Below are positions 42,685 to 54,873 of a DNA stretch of 64,000 bases, in pieces. The notes under the pieces are model-generated. The model did no database searches. It was given only the letters and a program-made list of their open reading frames with translations, and had not been told where the DNA came from. Within the stretch, counting starts at the first letter, position 1. Every line of letters starts with the position of its first letter. Both the position numbers and the translations under genes were made by a program. The DNA is from Cephalotus follicularis (taxonomy: Eukaryota > Streptophyta > Magnoliopsida > Oxalidales > Cephalotaceae): contig BDDD01000559.1 of the NCBI GenBank assembly GCA_001972305.1, forward strand, positions 62,001 through 126,000, read 5' to 3'.

Positions 42685-45209
42685 CCTTGGGGTATTGATT
42701 TACCATATGTGTTGTTGTGAGTGTTTTATTAACTTTTTAAGTATGAGGTTATTAAACGAAACCTACTATATAAACTAAACGCTCAAACCTCTGTCTCCCA
42801 CTCTCATTTTTATCTCCTTCTCTTCGTTTCTGACTCTCTCTGCCAAATGTAGCATGGAATGATGGCGATTTTATTTGTTGATTGATTAACTAAGAGACTG
42901 GAGACTGAAGCATGTTGGTAGATTGAAGCTAGCTTAGTAGTTTGAACTTGACTTCATCTTCCAACAACCTAGAGCATTTATCAAAGCAAACTAGTTAGTA
43001 AAATTTCTCTTCCTTAAATTTCATCGTATGTCATGGTTAAAAACTTTATAATATGCATATAAATTGTATAACATTTCTTGTATATGATTATGGATTGAAT
43101 TGGATTATTAAACTTGAAATGTGAAAGTACTAAAAGGTAAGGGTGAATTGTAATAAATGTGAAACTAATAAGCTTTTTCGATAAATTAGTAAATAAACAT
43201 ACAACAAACAAATCAAGCTAAATGCTATGCAGTAGAATTATAATAAATAAATGATTTACGATTATTTGCAATAAAAGAGAGTAAGAGAGAAAGGGATTGC
43301 AAACACAATTTAGAGTAATTCTGTTAATCTCTTACCTACATCCATTTTTTTCAAATTCTCATTGAGATTTCACTAGTATCCAAAACTTGAATACAACCTC
43401 CGAATTTCTTTACGGGAACAATTCATTCGGAAGCAATTCCGTGCATATTACAACTTTTGTGTTTGACCTCAAACACTAGTCTTCTCACCAAAGTCTAAAA
43501 CAAGGGCTTACTTCCCTTGATAAGAAAACAATAAAAGAAAGTGTGTATAGTATTTGTACAACCACTATAAACATAAATTACTTAATTAATACGTATATAT
43601 ACATACATACATACGCTTTAATAAACATAAATTATTTAATTAATATGTTAATCTATATATGAAAGATGATGAAAAACATAATTATTATTATAAATTAATA
43701 TTATTTTATTATTTTGATAGTTAATTAAATATGTTTTATGTTTTATTGTTAATGACTTATAACAAGGATAAAACACTATTATGTCAAATTAATTATATTA
43801 ATAGTGAACATAATTAACATGTTAATTTTGAATCAATTTCGGGTTTTGTGGGTGGACTCGAAATTGACTCTTTTAACAATTGTGTCAAACGGTTTAATCC
43901 GAAATTGATTCGAACCCATTTAAGCTTGACCCAAACCTTTTTATTTCGTGTCGTAGTTTCGTGTTATGATCCGAATTGTCACCCTTACTTGAGAGCCCCT
44001 ATGTTAATCCATTTTCAGAGAAGAATGATGTCTCTCAAAGAAGCAGGCAACAGATTCACAAATCTTGCTAACCAAAATAGCACTGTAGAAGAGAATGGAA
44101 CAAATTTTTGAAGTACATACATTAAAAGTATCATGGACTAGTGTAACAAGGTTAGACAAACATGCCACCAACTCTACCTGTACAAAAGACAGCAAATTAG
44201 AGCAAAACTGAAGTGGGCTAGCCTAGTGATAAAGTTTGCAAATGGGGTTTGATGCCTTTTGTAATCCTATTTCCTATGTGGCTCATGGGAACCACAGCCT
44301 TCAAAAAGTGAGGGGGCAGAAAAAAGGGACAAGAACAAGGGTTTTTGAACCACTGCCAGACGCTATGCACATGTTGACACTTCTGCTCTATGGCCAAATA
44401 CTTCAGATTTTGGTAAACGGATGCTAATTTCTTGCAATTCACATGAAACAGTGATTTTTTTCCAGTTGAAAAAAAAAATGTCATACAGTAGTATACGAAC
44501 AAGATTATAAACCTAGGGTGCAAAATGACCTCAAAGTCAAAACATTTTGAGCTGCAGTTGATACTACAAATAACACCACACTTCATTGAGAACTTTGCGT
44601 CCTTGTAAGTCGTTGCCGTTCCACACACTGCATGAATTTGAAGAACAAACTTAGTTCCTCAACTCCTCAATGGGTGATTAAATGCACACCTCTGTCCTTA
44701 TTGTTCTCTATTTGTAATTTTATAGCTCAAACTGCTTGTTGGAGGGAATCTAAAGACAGAAAATGAGTACGACATTAAATATATTAATATATATGGTCAT
44801 ATACACACATAAACACACGTCCCATGGTTCGGGATCTTATCCATTATCCATATAACATTATGGTTAACTAATTGGCTGGAAGTCCTGTAAAAGGGGACTC
44901 TAATTTGTGTACAAATGGACACACACACACACTCTACATCGGCAGCAATGTTTCGTAATGTTCTGTTCTTATACCTTGAATTGCCCGTGAGAAGAAACAT
45001 ACTCGTAGGAGAGTCCAAGCAAATGCTACAAAGACGTCAAATCTATACTAATACCCATCCAATATTCTTATTACCTGTCACAATTACAGCTGATACTTTC
45101 CAAAACTGAGAATATTGATGTCTCCAAGGCAAATAACACTATGGCACAAGCACAAGGAAATTGCCTATCATCATCACCATCTTTTTATTTTATTTTTTGA
45201 ACAAGATCA
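42685..45209. other. Intergenic and 3' flank of the DUF3054 gene
   Basis: No gene recognised. 43840-43990 carries a stretch ending TTATGATCCGAATTGTCACCC that looks like a MITE end, without a partner found. A SINE-like unit lies near 44217. On the minus strand an AATAAAATAAAA polyadenylation-like signal sits about 15-25 bases after the gene's stop codon (plus 45185-45197). Confidence 0.45.
44211..44400 (+). mobile_element. tRNA-derived SINE-like unit
   Basis: TAGCCTAGTGATAAAG resembles a pol III box A, and GGGTTTGATGCC, about 30 bases later, a box B, at tRNA-like spacing. The 3' boundary and any target duplication were not determined, so this is tentative. Confidence 0.45.
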
Positions 45210-48200
45210 TCACCATCTTCTTACTAATGACTTGAGCAACTGCAACAACAAACAAAATATTTTCCATAAAAAAATTAGCACCTCTGTGTATCAGCAGAAG
45301 GGTTAAGCCAGCAAATGGGACATGTTAACTATTTTGCCCGAGTTTTTACCATATTTGTTGCACTAAGTTATAAGCATAGCAATGAAAAGATTGTGGAATA
45401 ATTTACTTCACTTTGCCTTCCATACCAGCAAATGAAGCCAACAAAACGAACATAAATTTAAAAATAAATGCTGAACCTCCTTCAAAGAAAATTATTCATT
45501 GTTATGCCTTATTCTTACACATAGGGCAAAACTTAAGGCCCGAGCTTCGCAAAACCTGTATTCATGCATACTAACTTCCAGTCCTTTGCAGGTTTCAAGT
45601 TTTATATTGCAATGCATAGCAGACTATCCCAAAAGAGTAAGGAAGCTCCACTTCTCATAAAACCGTTCAAAATCTTCCGTAATTTAACAAAGTGATAACA
45701 GAAATCATGCCAAAAACTTCACGTTGATGTCAAAACCTATCATTGTAACTTTCAATTGCTGATTAAGCAGGAATAATTTAGTACCTCAAATAGTTCAAAT
45801 GGGCTACCATGCCGGTATACATCATTTTTCTTGCTGTTGTCACTAGGAAGAACACTGACCAATAGAGCTCTCCATCCAATTAGTAAAACAGCAGTGCTTC
45901 CCATTGTCACTAAAATAAAATCAAATGGTGGACTATGGCCCGATGTTGCTGCCCTTATAATCAATCCCAGCTACCAAAAAATAAAAACAAGAAAGCTTAA
46001 TCAGGAATGTTGGCAAGATATTTACCAAAACCATGGAGAGAAAAATATAGGCTATGCTGAAAGCTACAAATATGACAACCAAATAAACAGCATCTCCATT
46101 ATAAAAAGTCTAAACTGAAAAGAATATTGTTGAACTAATGAAGGGCAGGACTACAACCTTTACGAAAGATCCTGAGAAAATTCATATGCCCAAAGTGAAA
46201 CACGAAATAATAGCCTGTTCTTGATTGTATGCAACAATAAGCATTTTTGTTTTTTCTGGACAATATTAAGATGCTCTAAGAAGGTGAAGGACTGTTCATT
46301 CAAAAGGCTAAAATCAAATTTCAAAAATGAGATTGACACTATCATAACACAGCATAAGACTTGTAAATCTGTACGTAGACTTCGGCTTTTCTAATAAATA
46401 AACTTGCTTGATCGAAACCCATAAAGTGACTAGCATTTGTTGCTGCAGAATAAGCCAATTTAAAGATGGGATAACATGCTCGATAAGGCATGAGTTCTAA
46501 TATCATAACATATCTCAACGAATACAAAATAGGATTTAGAGATATCTCCAACTTAATATAACTCAATATTCCAATTAATATATAATCAATAGAAATCAAT
46601 ATCAATATATATAATAAAAATTATATTTAGAAAGAAATATACTTCTTTGATTCTATATAAAATAATAGATAAAAATACATTTTTTTATTTTTTTTATTTT
46701 TAATTTCCACCGTCTGGCCCAACTAAAACATGCCTTCTTAGAAGCAAAAAGGCCCAATTCCCATTGATCAACTTAAAGTAATCAAAGCAATTTCAGCATT
46801 GGTGAGAAATGATGATCACAATTGTAATTAGTTAATGAGAAACAAGTCAAATAACAATTTGGAGTACCACAGAATAAATAAAAGTTTAATACCCACCCAA
46901 AAGTGCAGTTAGTATTGGAACTTATACCCTTTAATCTCACTATACATGCTGAAAATATAGTCAGGCCCCTACATTGAGATCAGTGGGTTAGAAATCCCAC
47001 GGCGCATGATGCACATTAGAAGAGGGCACTCAAATATTTAACAACTTCAAATTGCCCAACACATTCACAACTCACAAGATTAAGCAATGGCTTCATTGAA
47101 TTCGTTTTTCAAAGTAGTGTTACTCTATACAAATGGCCCAACACTCCAACGGCCTCTTTGGTCATTCCATTAAAATTCAGGCTCCATTGAAATACAACAT
47201 TCGAAGTCAAAATCCATCATTGACAACGCTACAAAATTACATTATGTTATAAACTTCTGAGATTAATTAACAATTGAAAATAAAGAAATCAAGAGAGAAA
47301 TAGAGATTTTCTTATTATGAATTCCTTAATTTCTTCTTAACATTGCATTCCTATTTATAGGAGTTTAGGGGTTGTTGGAATAGTAATTGTGGTTGTTAGA
47401 ATAGTAATTCATACCTAATTTTTGTCTAATTTTGACTAATTTTACAATACTCCCCATTGAATTTCTATTTCACATTCTTATGACTGTTTCGTTAAAACCT
47501 TGCTAGGAAAAACCCATTGGGATAAAACCTTTGCGAAGGAAAAAGAGTACAGCCTCTCCTGAAACAAAACTTCACAAGTTCTTGTACTGTATTAATGAAG
47601 ATATTTAATCTGACGCATTCCAATATCATGTCTGAGCTTCTTGAATGTAGTACCTGGTAATGCCTTGGTAAATAAATCCGCTAAATTGTCACTTGATCGG
47701 ATTTGTTGTACATCAATATCACCATTTTTCCGAAGCTCATGGGTGTAGAAGAATTTTGGTGAAATATGTTTCGTTCGATCACTCTTGATATATCCTCCTC
47801 TGAGTTGTGTGATAGAAGCAGCATTATCTTCATATATTACTGTGGGATTATTTCTAATCGAAGATAGTCTACACGATCCTTGTATATGTTGAATCATTGA
47901 TCTCAACCATATACATTCTCGACTTGCTTCATGAATTGCAAGGATATCTGAATGATTCGAAGAAGTTGCTGTCATTGTCTGTTTTGTTGAACGCCATGAT
48001 ATAGCAGTATCATAAAAGGTAAAGACATAACCGTTTTGTGATCTTGCTTTATGTGGATCAGACAAGTATCCCGCATCAGCATATCCAATCAATGTTGTTT
48101 TTGTTCCCCTTGGATAAAATAGACCCATATCAGTGCTTCCACGCAGATAGCGCATTATGTGCTTAATTTCATTCCAGTGCCTTCTCGTTGGTGTAGAGCT

Positions 48201-51200
48201 ATATTTTGTTAGTAAATTAACAGAGAATGCAATATCAGGTCTTGTGCAATTTGCAAGATACAATAGTGCTCCAATTGCGCTAAGATAAGGAACTTCAGGT
48301 CCAAGGATTTCTTCTTCTTCTTGAGGACGAAATGGATCCTTCTTGACATCAAGATATCGGACTACCATTGGAGTGCTTAGAGGATAAGATTTGTCCATGT
48401 TGAATCGACTAAGAACCTTTTCAGTGTATGTGGATAGATGGATGAAGATCCCAGATGATATGTGCTCCACCTGTATGCCAAGACAAAATTTTGTTTTTCC
48501 AAGATCTTTCATTTCAAACTCACCTTTTAAATAGGTCGCAGTCTTTGTAAGTTCTTTAGAAATACCTACAAGATTTAAATCATCCACATATACTGCAATA
48601 ATAGCAAATTCATCGTTAGATTTTTTGATAAAAATACATGGACATATTTGATCATTTGTATACCCTTCTTTGATTAAATATTCACTTAGTCGATTGTACC
48701 ACATTCGACCAGATTGTTTCAATCCATACAACGAACGTTGTAATTTAATTGAATACATGTGGCGAGATTTGTTCGATTCAGGAATTTTAAATCCATCAGA
48801 AATTCTCATGTATATGTCACTATCAAGTGATCCATATAAGTATGCTGTTACTACGTCCATAAGACGAGTTTCAAGTCCGTTAGAAGCAGCCATACTAATT
48901 AGGAATCGAAAAGTAATTCCATCCATAACTGGAGAATATGTTTCCTGGTAATCAATACCTGGTCTTTGTGAGAATCCTTGAGCTACAAGCCTTGCTTTGT
49001 ATCTCAATATTTCATTTTTCTCATTTCATTTTCGAACAAAAATTCATCTGAACCCAACAGGGGTTACACCATTTGGTGTTTGAATTATTGGTCCAAATAC
49101 TTCTCGTTTGGACAAAAATTGCAACTCTGCTTGTATTGCATCTTTCCATTTTGGCCAATCATTTCTTTGTTGACATTGTTCAACACTTTGTGGTTCAGGA
49201 TCCATAACAGGATTTGCAATATCCAATGCAACGACATAGGAAAACTTGTCATTAACTATAATCTCATCTCGATTCCATATTTGTTCATTATGTGCGTAAT
49301 TAATCGAGACTTCTTGATTTTGAAATCTCACAGCCTCTTCAGGGCTTTGTACTCTCTCTGGAGTCAATGTGAGTTTTGGAAATAACACATTATCTTGTGT
49401 TAAGGCTATTTCAGGGTTTTGTACACCACCCTTATTTGCCTTTCGTTTTCGTGGCACAATATCTTTAGCACCAATTGGTCTACCACGTTTCAACTGTGGT
49501 TTAGACTTTAATATATAGATTGAGCTTTCAGTAGCTTTAGATATATCAATTCTTGCTGGAGCATTCACAGCTGGTATATAAGATTTTACCACCTTTTGAG
49601 CATCATTAAATGCATCTGGCATTTGATTAGCAATATTTTACAAATTAATGATCCTTTGAACTTGTAGTTCACATTCATTAGTACGTGGATCAAAACTATG
49701 TAATCTTGATGCTTTCCATGAAATTTAATTTACATTTTTCAATAAAATCTTGTCTCCCCATAACACTGGGAAAACCAATTCATCAAAGTGACAGTCTGCA
49801 TAACGTGCAGTAAACATGTCACCTGTTAATGGCTCAAGATACCGTATAATTGATGGAGAATCAAATCTCACATAAACTCCAAGTCTGCGTTGTGGTCCCA
49901 TATTACTCCGCTGAGTAGGTGAAATAGGGACATATACTGCACATCCAAAAACTCTTAAGTGGGATATGTTTGGTTCTTGACCAAGAACAAGTTGCAATGG
50001 AGAATATTTATGATATGCAGTCGGTCTTATACGTATAAGAGCCGCAGCATGCAATATCGAATGTCACCAAGCTGAAATGGGTAACTTTGAACTCATCAAT
50101 AAAGGACGAACAATCAATTGAAGTCTCTTTATAAGAGATTCGGCTAACCCATTTTGGGTGTGTACGTGAGGAACAAGATGTTCAATGGAAATTCATATTG
50201 CCATGCAATATTAATCAAATGCTTTGGAACAAAATTCAGCAGCATTATCTAGCCGAATATACTTTATAGGATGATCTGGAAATTGTGCTCGCAATTTATT
50301 TATTTGAGCCAATAGTCTCGCAAAAGCAACATTGCGAGTTGAAAGTAAGCATACATGCGACCATCTTGTCGATGCATCTATTAAGACCATGAAATACCGA
50401 AATGGTCCAGATGGTGGATTAATCGTTCCACAAATATCTCCTTGAATTCTCTATAAGAATTTTGAAGATTCTACAATCACTTTTGTTGTATATGGTCTTT
50501 ATAATGAGTTTTCCTTGCGAACAAGCAGCGCAATGGTTCTCATTATTCAATAGCATTTTCTGTTTTTTAAGTGGATGACCATGTGAACTTTCAATGATTC
50601 GACGCATCATTGTCACACCTGAGTGGCCTAGCCGTTCATGCCAAATCATGAACCCTTTTAAGTCTATGACTTTTGAATCCACAACATTATGAGATTCAAT
50701 TGCTCTAATTTTCATAATGTATAGCCCAGAAGAAAGCCCAGGGAGTTTCTCCAATATTTGCTTTCGGCCGGAAGCATTACCAGTGATATAAACATATTCT
50801 TTGCCATTTTCATTTGTGGTTTCGATATGATAACCATTACTGTGAATATCTTTGAAACTAAGCAAGTTTCTTCTAGACTTTGTTGAATATAAAGCATCTG
50901 TGATGCGCATTTGTGTTCCATTTGATAACACAAATCTGGCCATCCCGGAACCTTCAATTAGGTCTGATGTACCAGAAATTGTTCCAACATTAGCCTTTGC
51001 TATTGTCAAATGTGAAAAATATTTTTCACTTTGCAGTATTGTGTGTGTTGTTGCACTGTCAGCTATGCATGATGATCTATAGATAAAAACACACATGTTA
51101 ATAAATATAACTATATTATATTTAACTTCATAAACACTTTATTCAAAAAGTGATAAACATTAAAACAATAGCACATAACATCAACCGAGATGGAAGTCTT

Positions 51201-54056
51201 CGTCGACAATCACTTGATTCATTTTCTCGTTTGGATCAGTTACGAAATCAGCAATGTCCAAATGGGTTATATCCATTGAACCAAAGTCTGATTGCGTAGT
51301 TTCCAAAGGGTCACAATGACCTATAAAATTTGTTTCAATTCGTTTGTCATTCTCTTTTAGAGAAGCTTGATATAAATCGACCCAATGCTTCGCTGTGCGA
51401 CAAGCACGGTACCAATGACCTTCCATACCACATCGGTTGCAATTACCCTTTTTATTTTGGGTTTGTTCATCCTTACTGGATTGTCCAGGATTGCGCCACT
51501 TTTGACATTATTTTGTATCAGGATTGCACCATTTCATGCTATTATTATTACGTGGCCCCAAGAAATTTTGATTTCTTCCACTGCCACGTCCTCTTCCACG
51601 TCCTCTTCCTCGTCCTCTAAAGTCTAACGATGTTGCATTTACCTCTGGTAAAGGGGTTGAACCAGTGGGACGATTTTCATGATTTTGCAGGAGTAATTCA
51701 TTATTTTACTCCGCAATAAGAAGAGATCCAATTAGTTCACGATATTTCTTGAACCCGTGCAACCTATACTGTTGTGGCAGTAACATATTGGATGCATGAA
51801 ATGTTCGATATGTTTTCTCCAGCAACATATCCCTGGTGATAACTTCACCACACATCTTTAATTGTGATACAATTTTGAACAACGTGGAATTATATTCCGA
51901 AACTGTTTTAAAATCTTGAAATCGTAGCTGTGACCAATCATTCAATGCATTTGGCAGTACAACAGCTTTTAAGTGCTCAAACCTATCATTTAGGTTTTGC
52001 CACAGTTCAAGTGGATTTTCAACAGTTAAATATTCATATTTCAGGCCATCATCAATATGATGCCTTAGAAAAATCAGCGCAGTGGCGCGTTCCTCATTTG
52101 ATGCTGCATTATCTTCATCAATTGCGTGCCTCAATTTCTTAGCACTCAAATGCAGTTTCACATCAAGTACCCATGATAAATAATTCTTTCCAGAAATATC
52201 AAGAGCAATGAATTTCTGATTTTCAATGTTTGCCATTTTTATACTGAATCAAAAGATAAAAATAAATGTCATTTAAATAAATAAAGTTTACTGTAATAAA
52301 AAAAAATTTGGGACCTCATTGGTGCAATCATAGGCCACACTCACTTTCCCTCGATTTAATCAGGGCATGAGACCACTTGAGCATAATGGGACTTGCCGAG
52401 ACTCGAACGCCAGACCTCATGTATGAACGAACGGCTTTCTACCACTAAGTCACCACCTCAAGTGATGATAATCGTTTCCAAGATTAAATATATATAGATA
52501 TATGATAATATCCTTACTTACATTATTAAATAGATCAAATGTTAGATAATTGCAATAATTAAAATTGATCATAAAGCAAATAATGTAAATATATAAAGCA
52601 GTAAACGGGTTCTCACCTATACATCGTAAGGTGATACCGTTAGATATTAAACATATAGGTTCCCACTAAGTCTCGGGCAATTCCAGTAGACAAATGGTAT
52701 CTCAAGAACAGTAAATCACAATAATGTTTCACACCACGTAGTGGTGATCCGCACAGATAGACATACGTTTTTATACGTTGTCGGTACTCTGTACAAAGGA
52801 TGAAAACGCGAAACTTTATTATATATATGTATATAATATACGTTTCGACACATAAGCGGTACGCCGACCAATCGGTGGAACCATTAATCTTTGTTATTAT
52901 ATATATATATATATTTGAAAAATTAATTCAAATTACCTCAAATCTCAGTTGAATAGAGTCTCGTGCTGATAACGTGTTATAAACTTCTGTGATTAATTAA
53001 CAATTGAAGATAAAGAAATCAAGAGAGAAATTGAGAGAGAATAAGAGATTTTCTTATTATAAATTCCTTAATTTCTCTTAACATTACATTCCTATTTATA
53101 GGAGTTTAGGGGTTGTTGGAATAGTAATTATGGTTGTTGGAATAGTAATTCATACCTAATTTTTGCTTAATTTTGACTAAATTTACAATAATTAGAAATT
53201 ATTAATTATTGTACCATTTGCATTAGAAATCACACTACAAACACAGAACAATTTTAAAATAAAAAAAAAACAAAAAACAAAATGGCAAATAAAGAGAAAC
53301 TTACTGAAATTCCAAAAGCCCACGATTTGGCAGCCGCCATCAAAGCCTTGAACCGGCCATTCATTCCACGACCATCCTCCGCATAACACCCAAAGAAGTA
53401 TGCACTCAAAAACCACCCTATTCGATTAAGAGCAGTATTAAAAAAAAAACAATAACATATATATATATATATATAGCCATAACATTCATAACACTCAACA
53501 AATAACATAAGGTCGTATCATTACCAGCAATAAAAGGGTCAGCTGTACGCAGCGTTTCGAAGTCGAAAACAGAAAAGCCATGATTAGATCTTCCAAATGC
53601 TGAAAACAATAATAACGCTAGCACATCCCCACCAGCAAGCAAAGCCACACGACTAAAACACATATATGAAACAAATTAATAAATTTAAAAAGCCGCCACA
53701 AATTCGAACGATAAATGGGAAATTATAACATACCCCCATTTGGATAAACGAGAAGAAACATGGGGTTTATCGAATTGAATAACGCCTTCCAAAGGAACAG
53801 TCTCTTGACCCACAAAGACTGTCTCTTCACTTGTGTTGAATGTAGAAGATTGAGAAACAGTGGAGCTAGAGAGAGCATTTTTTGTTGATGAATGGATGTC
53901 ACCATCGGCCTTGGCTAGAGTTAGCGTTCTGGGTTTTGGAGCGATTCTTCTTGAAATGAATACGGGTTTTCGATGATTGAAAATAGGTGGATTTGGGTTT
54001 CTTAATTTCAGGGTGCATTCTCTGCCAGATATCGGAGCTTGGCTTAGCAGTAGCAT
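45210..54056 (-). CDS. DUF3054 family membrane protein, plastid-type N-terminus (5 exons)
   Basis: The only apparently intact host gene. Exons on the minus strand: 54056-53734, 53652-53525, 53417-53305, 45970-45785 and 45210-45239. All introns are GT-AG, phases agree at every junction, and the sum is 780 bp (259 residues plus stop). The first 90-100 residues are Ser/Arg/Thr-rich with few acids ([14 protein letters not shown]...), like a chloroplast transit peptide. The rest carries DUF3054 hallmarks: [42 protein letters not shown] and [10 protein letters not shown], giving about four membrane segments. The last exon encodes LLKSLVRRW and stop. The family's function is unknown; a plastid membrane role is inferred. 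Intron 3 (7.3 kb) holds a copia element in the same orientation. Confidence 0.88.
47245..47446 (-). repeat. 3' LTR of the intronic copia element
   Basis: 202 bp; matches 52975-53187. In element orientation it starts TGTAAAATTAG right after the purine tract. Confidence 0.88.
47483..47560 (-). promoter_or_regulatory. Copia 3' noncoding motif
   Basis: In element orientation this reads CTCTTTTTCCTTCGCAAAGG, then TTTTATCCCAATGGGTTTTT, then CCTAGCAAGGTTTTAACG. I recognise this CCCA-nTGGG and twin AAGGTTTT arrangement as common just upstream of the 3' LTR in plant copia elements. Its function is not established to my knowledge. Confidence 0.55.
47592..49007 (-). pseudogene. copia RT and RNase H (long open segment)
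   Basis: 471 residues are open. RT starts at [24 protein letters not shown], with the first catalytic Asp in [26 protein letters not shown], and the second box [13 protein letters not shown]. RNase H follows with [43 protein letters not shown] and [12 protein letters not shown], ending KYLH at TAA 47608-47606 or the adjacent stop. The active-site residues look kept, but the segment is cut off from integrase: upstream the frame breaks near 49010-49040. The RNase H signature reads SSNHSDI where the family usually has an acidic residue near SE. Confidence 0.88.
49044..50460 (-). pseudogene. copia integrase, broken
   Basis: 50054-49725 encodes the integrase C-terminal region ([50 protein letters not shown]). 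49622-49044 encodes the linker to RT, with [10 protein letters not shown] and [20 protein letters not shown]. The core between about 50419 and 50060 is recognisable only piecewise: a frame with [12 protein letters not shown]-like and FCSKAF-like remnants is broken by stops and frameshifts. No functional integrase can be made. Confidence 0.75.
50419..51096 (-). pseudogene. copia protease and GAG-pre-integrase segment
   Basis: [12 protein letters not shown] is the protease active-site region; the catalytic triad reads D-S-A rather than the more usual D-S-G. Typical copia protease follows ([33 protein letters not shown]), then the zinc region [18 protein letters not shown] and HCAACSQGK. It ends in decayed integrase. 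The stretch before it (51077-51185) looks intron-like: it starts GT, is T-rich at its end and finishes TATAG. Confidence 0.8.
51181..52236 (-). pseudogene. copia gag, two stops
   Basis: The ATG at 52236 ([30 protein letters not shown]) starts a UBN2-type copia gag. Capsid-like motifs are [17 protein letters not shown] and [22 protein letters not shown] at 51708-51706 interrupts the frame. It continues through an RG-rich stretch ([13 protein letters not shown]), a TAA or TAG near 51506, and a zinc knuckle [15 protein letters not shown] (about 51450-51405). It ends DEDFHLG at TGA 51183-51181. Gag would form particles and bind RNA. Confidence 0.85.
52300..52470 (-). mobile_element. tRNA-derived SINE-like unit in the copia leader
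   Basis: On the minus strand TGACTTAGTGGTAGAAAGC (box A-like, about 52450) is followed after about 30 bases by GGCGTTCGAGTCTC (box B-like, about 52402). A T9 run ends the unit at about 52305. It lies between the primer-binding site and gag, where no copia domain is expected. The target duplication was not determined. Confidence 0.6.
52961..52974 (-). other. Unusual primer-binding site (tRNA-Ile anticodon arm)
   Basis: Directly after the 5' LTR, in element orientation, stands CGTTATCAGCACGA. It does not match the complement of any tRNA 3' CCA end I know. It pairs over 14 bases with the anticodon arm of plant tRNA-Ile(AAU) as I recall it, with C opposite position 34, which is inosine in that tRNA. 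Confidence 0.6.
52975..53187 (-). repeat. 5' LTR of the intronic copia element
   Basis: 213 bp; matches 47245-47446 apart from an 11-bp insertion (TTGAGAGAGAA) and some substitutions. Confidence 0.88.
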
Positions 54057-54141
54057 TTTCTTTTCTTTTGTGGTTTTTTGTTGCTAGCTTGTGTCTTAGT
54101 TTACAAGTTTGGATGTATGTGGTGTGAAAATGAATTTTACA

Positions 54142-54873
54142 AGTACATATTATTCAATTTATATACCTTAGGGATCATATTTCATCACTTATATTATATG
54201 TTTTATATATAGGTTTATAATGTCAAATTTCAAATTATTTTGTTATTTTTTTTTAAAAAATTAATCGTTTTATAAGTTTTTTATTTAATATAAAAGAATT
54301 CTTTTTTTTTTGTTAAAAAATTCAACCGTTTTATCATTTTCTCATTTAGTATAAAGCAATAACTTACTCGATAAATGATATCCAAAGACTTAAGAATTGA
54401 GATACATACTGTATATAAGTAGTTTATCTAATACAACGGTTGGATTGATGATATATGATCCGTAATTCCTGTAATTAAAATGAAAAGTATGTAATTTATA
54501 TATTATTCAATTTATATATTTTTACAGATCATATTTCATCAATTATATTAGATGTTTTATATAATAGGTCTATAATGTCAAATTTCAAATTTTTATTTTT
54601 TATTTTTTTTTAAAAAAATTAACCGTTTTATAATTTTCTCATTTAGTATAAAAGAATAACTTTTTTTTTCTTTTCTTAAAAAATTCAACCGTTTTATCAT
54701 TTTCTCATTTAGTATAAATGAATAACTTACTCAATAAATGATCTACAAATATCCAAAGGGCTTAAGAATTGAGATACATACTTTATATAAGTAGAACATC
54801 TAATCTAACGGTTGGATTGATGATATATGATCCGTAAGTCCTGTAATTAAACTGAAAAGTATGTAATTTGTAA
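54142..54873. repeat. Tandem pair of about 355-bp inverted-repeat units
   Basis: Copy 1 is about 54142-54494 and copy 2 about 54495-54873. Each begins TATTATTCAATTTATATA and ends with CGGTTGGATTGATGATATATGATCC. Within each unit the ends are complementary: GATCATATTTCATCAAT...TAGATGTTTTATATAA pairs with the complement of TATAAGTAG...CATCTAAT...ATTGATGATATATGATC. So each unit is MITE-like. They lie 90 bp upstream of the DUF3054 start codon, in its probable promoter. Confidence 0.7.

Larger units (their letters stand above)
47245..53187 (-). mobile_element. Ty1/copia element in intron 3 of the DUF3054 gene
   Basis: On the minus strand the 5' LTR is 53187-52975 (213 bp) and the 3' LTR 47446-47245 (202 bp), both TGTAAA...TATAACA. 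An 11-bp indel separates them, with several substitutions. Gag, protease, integrase, RT and RNase H follow in copia order, with many stops. The primer-binding site adjoins the 5' LTR without a gap. The purine tract (CAATGGGGAGTAT) adjoins the 3' LTR. The flanks CATTA and ATAAT do not match, so the target duplication is lost or an end has recombined. It is transcribed in the same sense as the host gene, so its LTR poly(A) signals could affect the host transcript. Confidence 0.9.
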
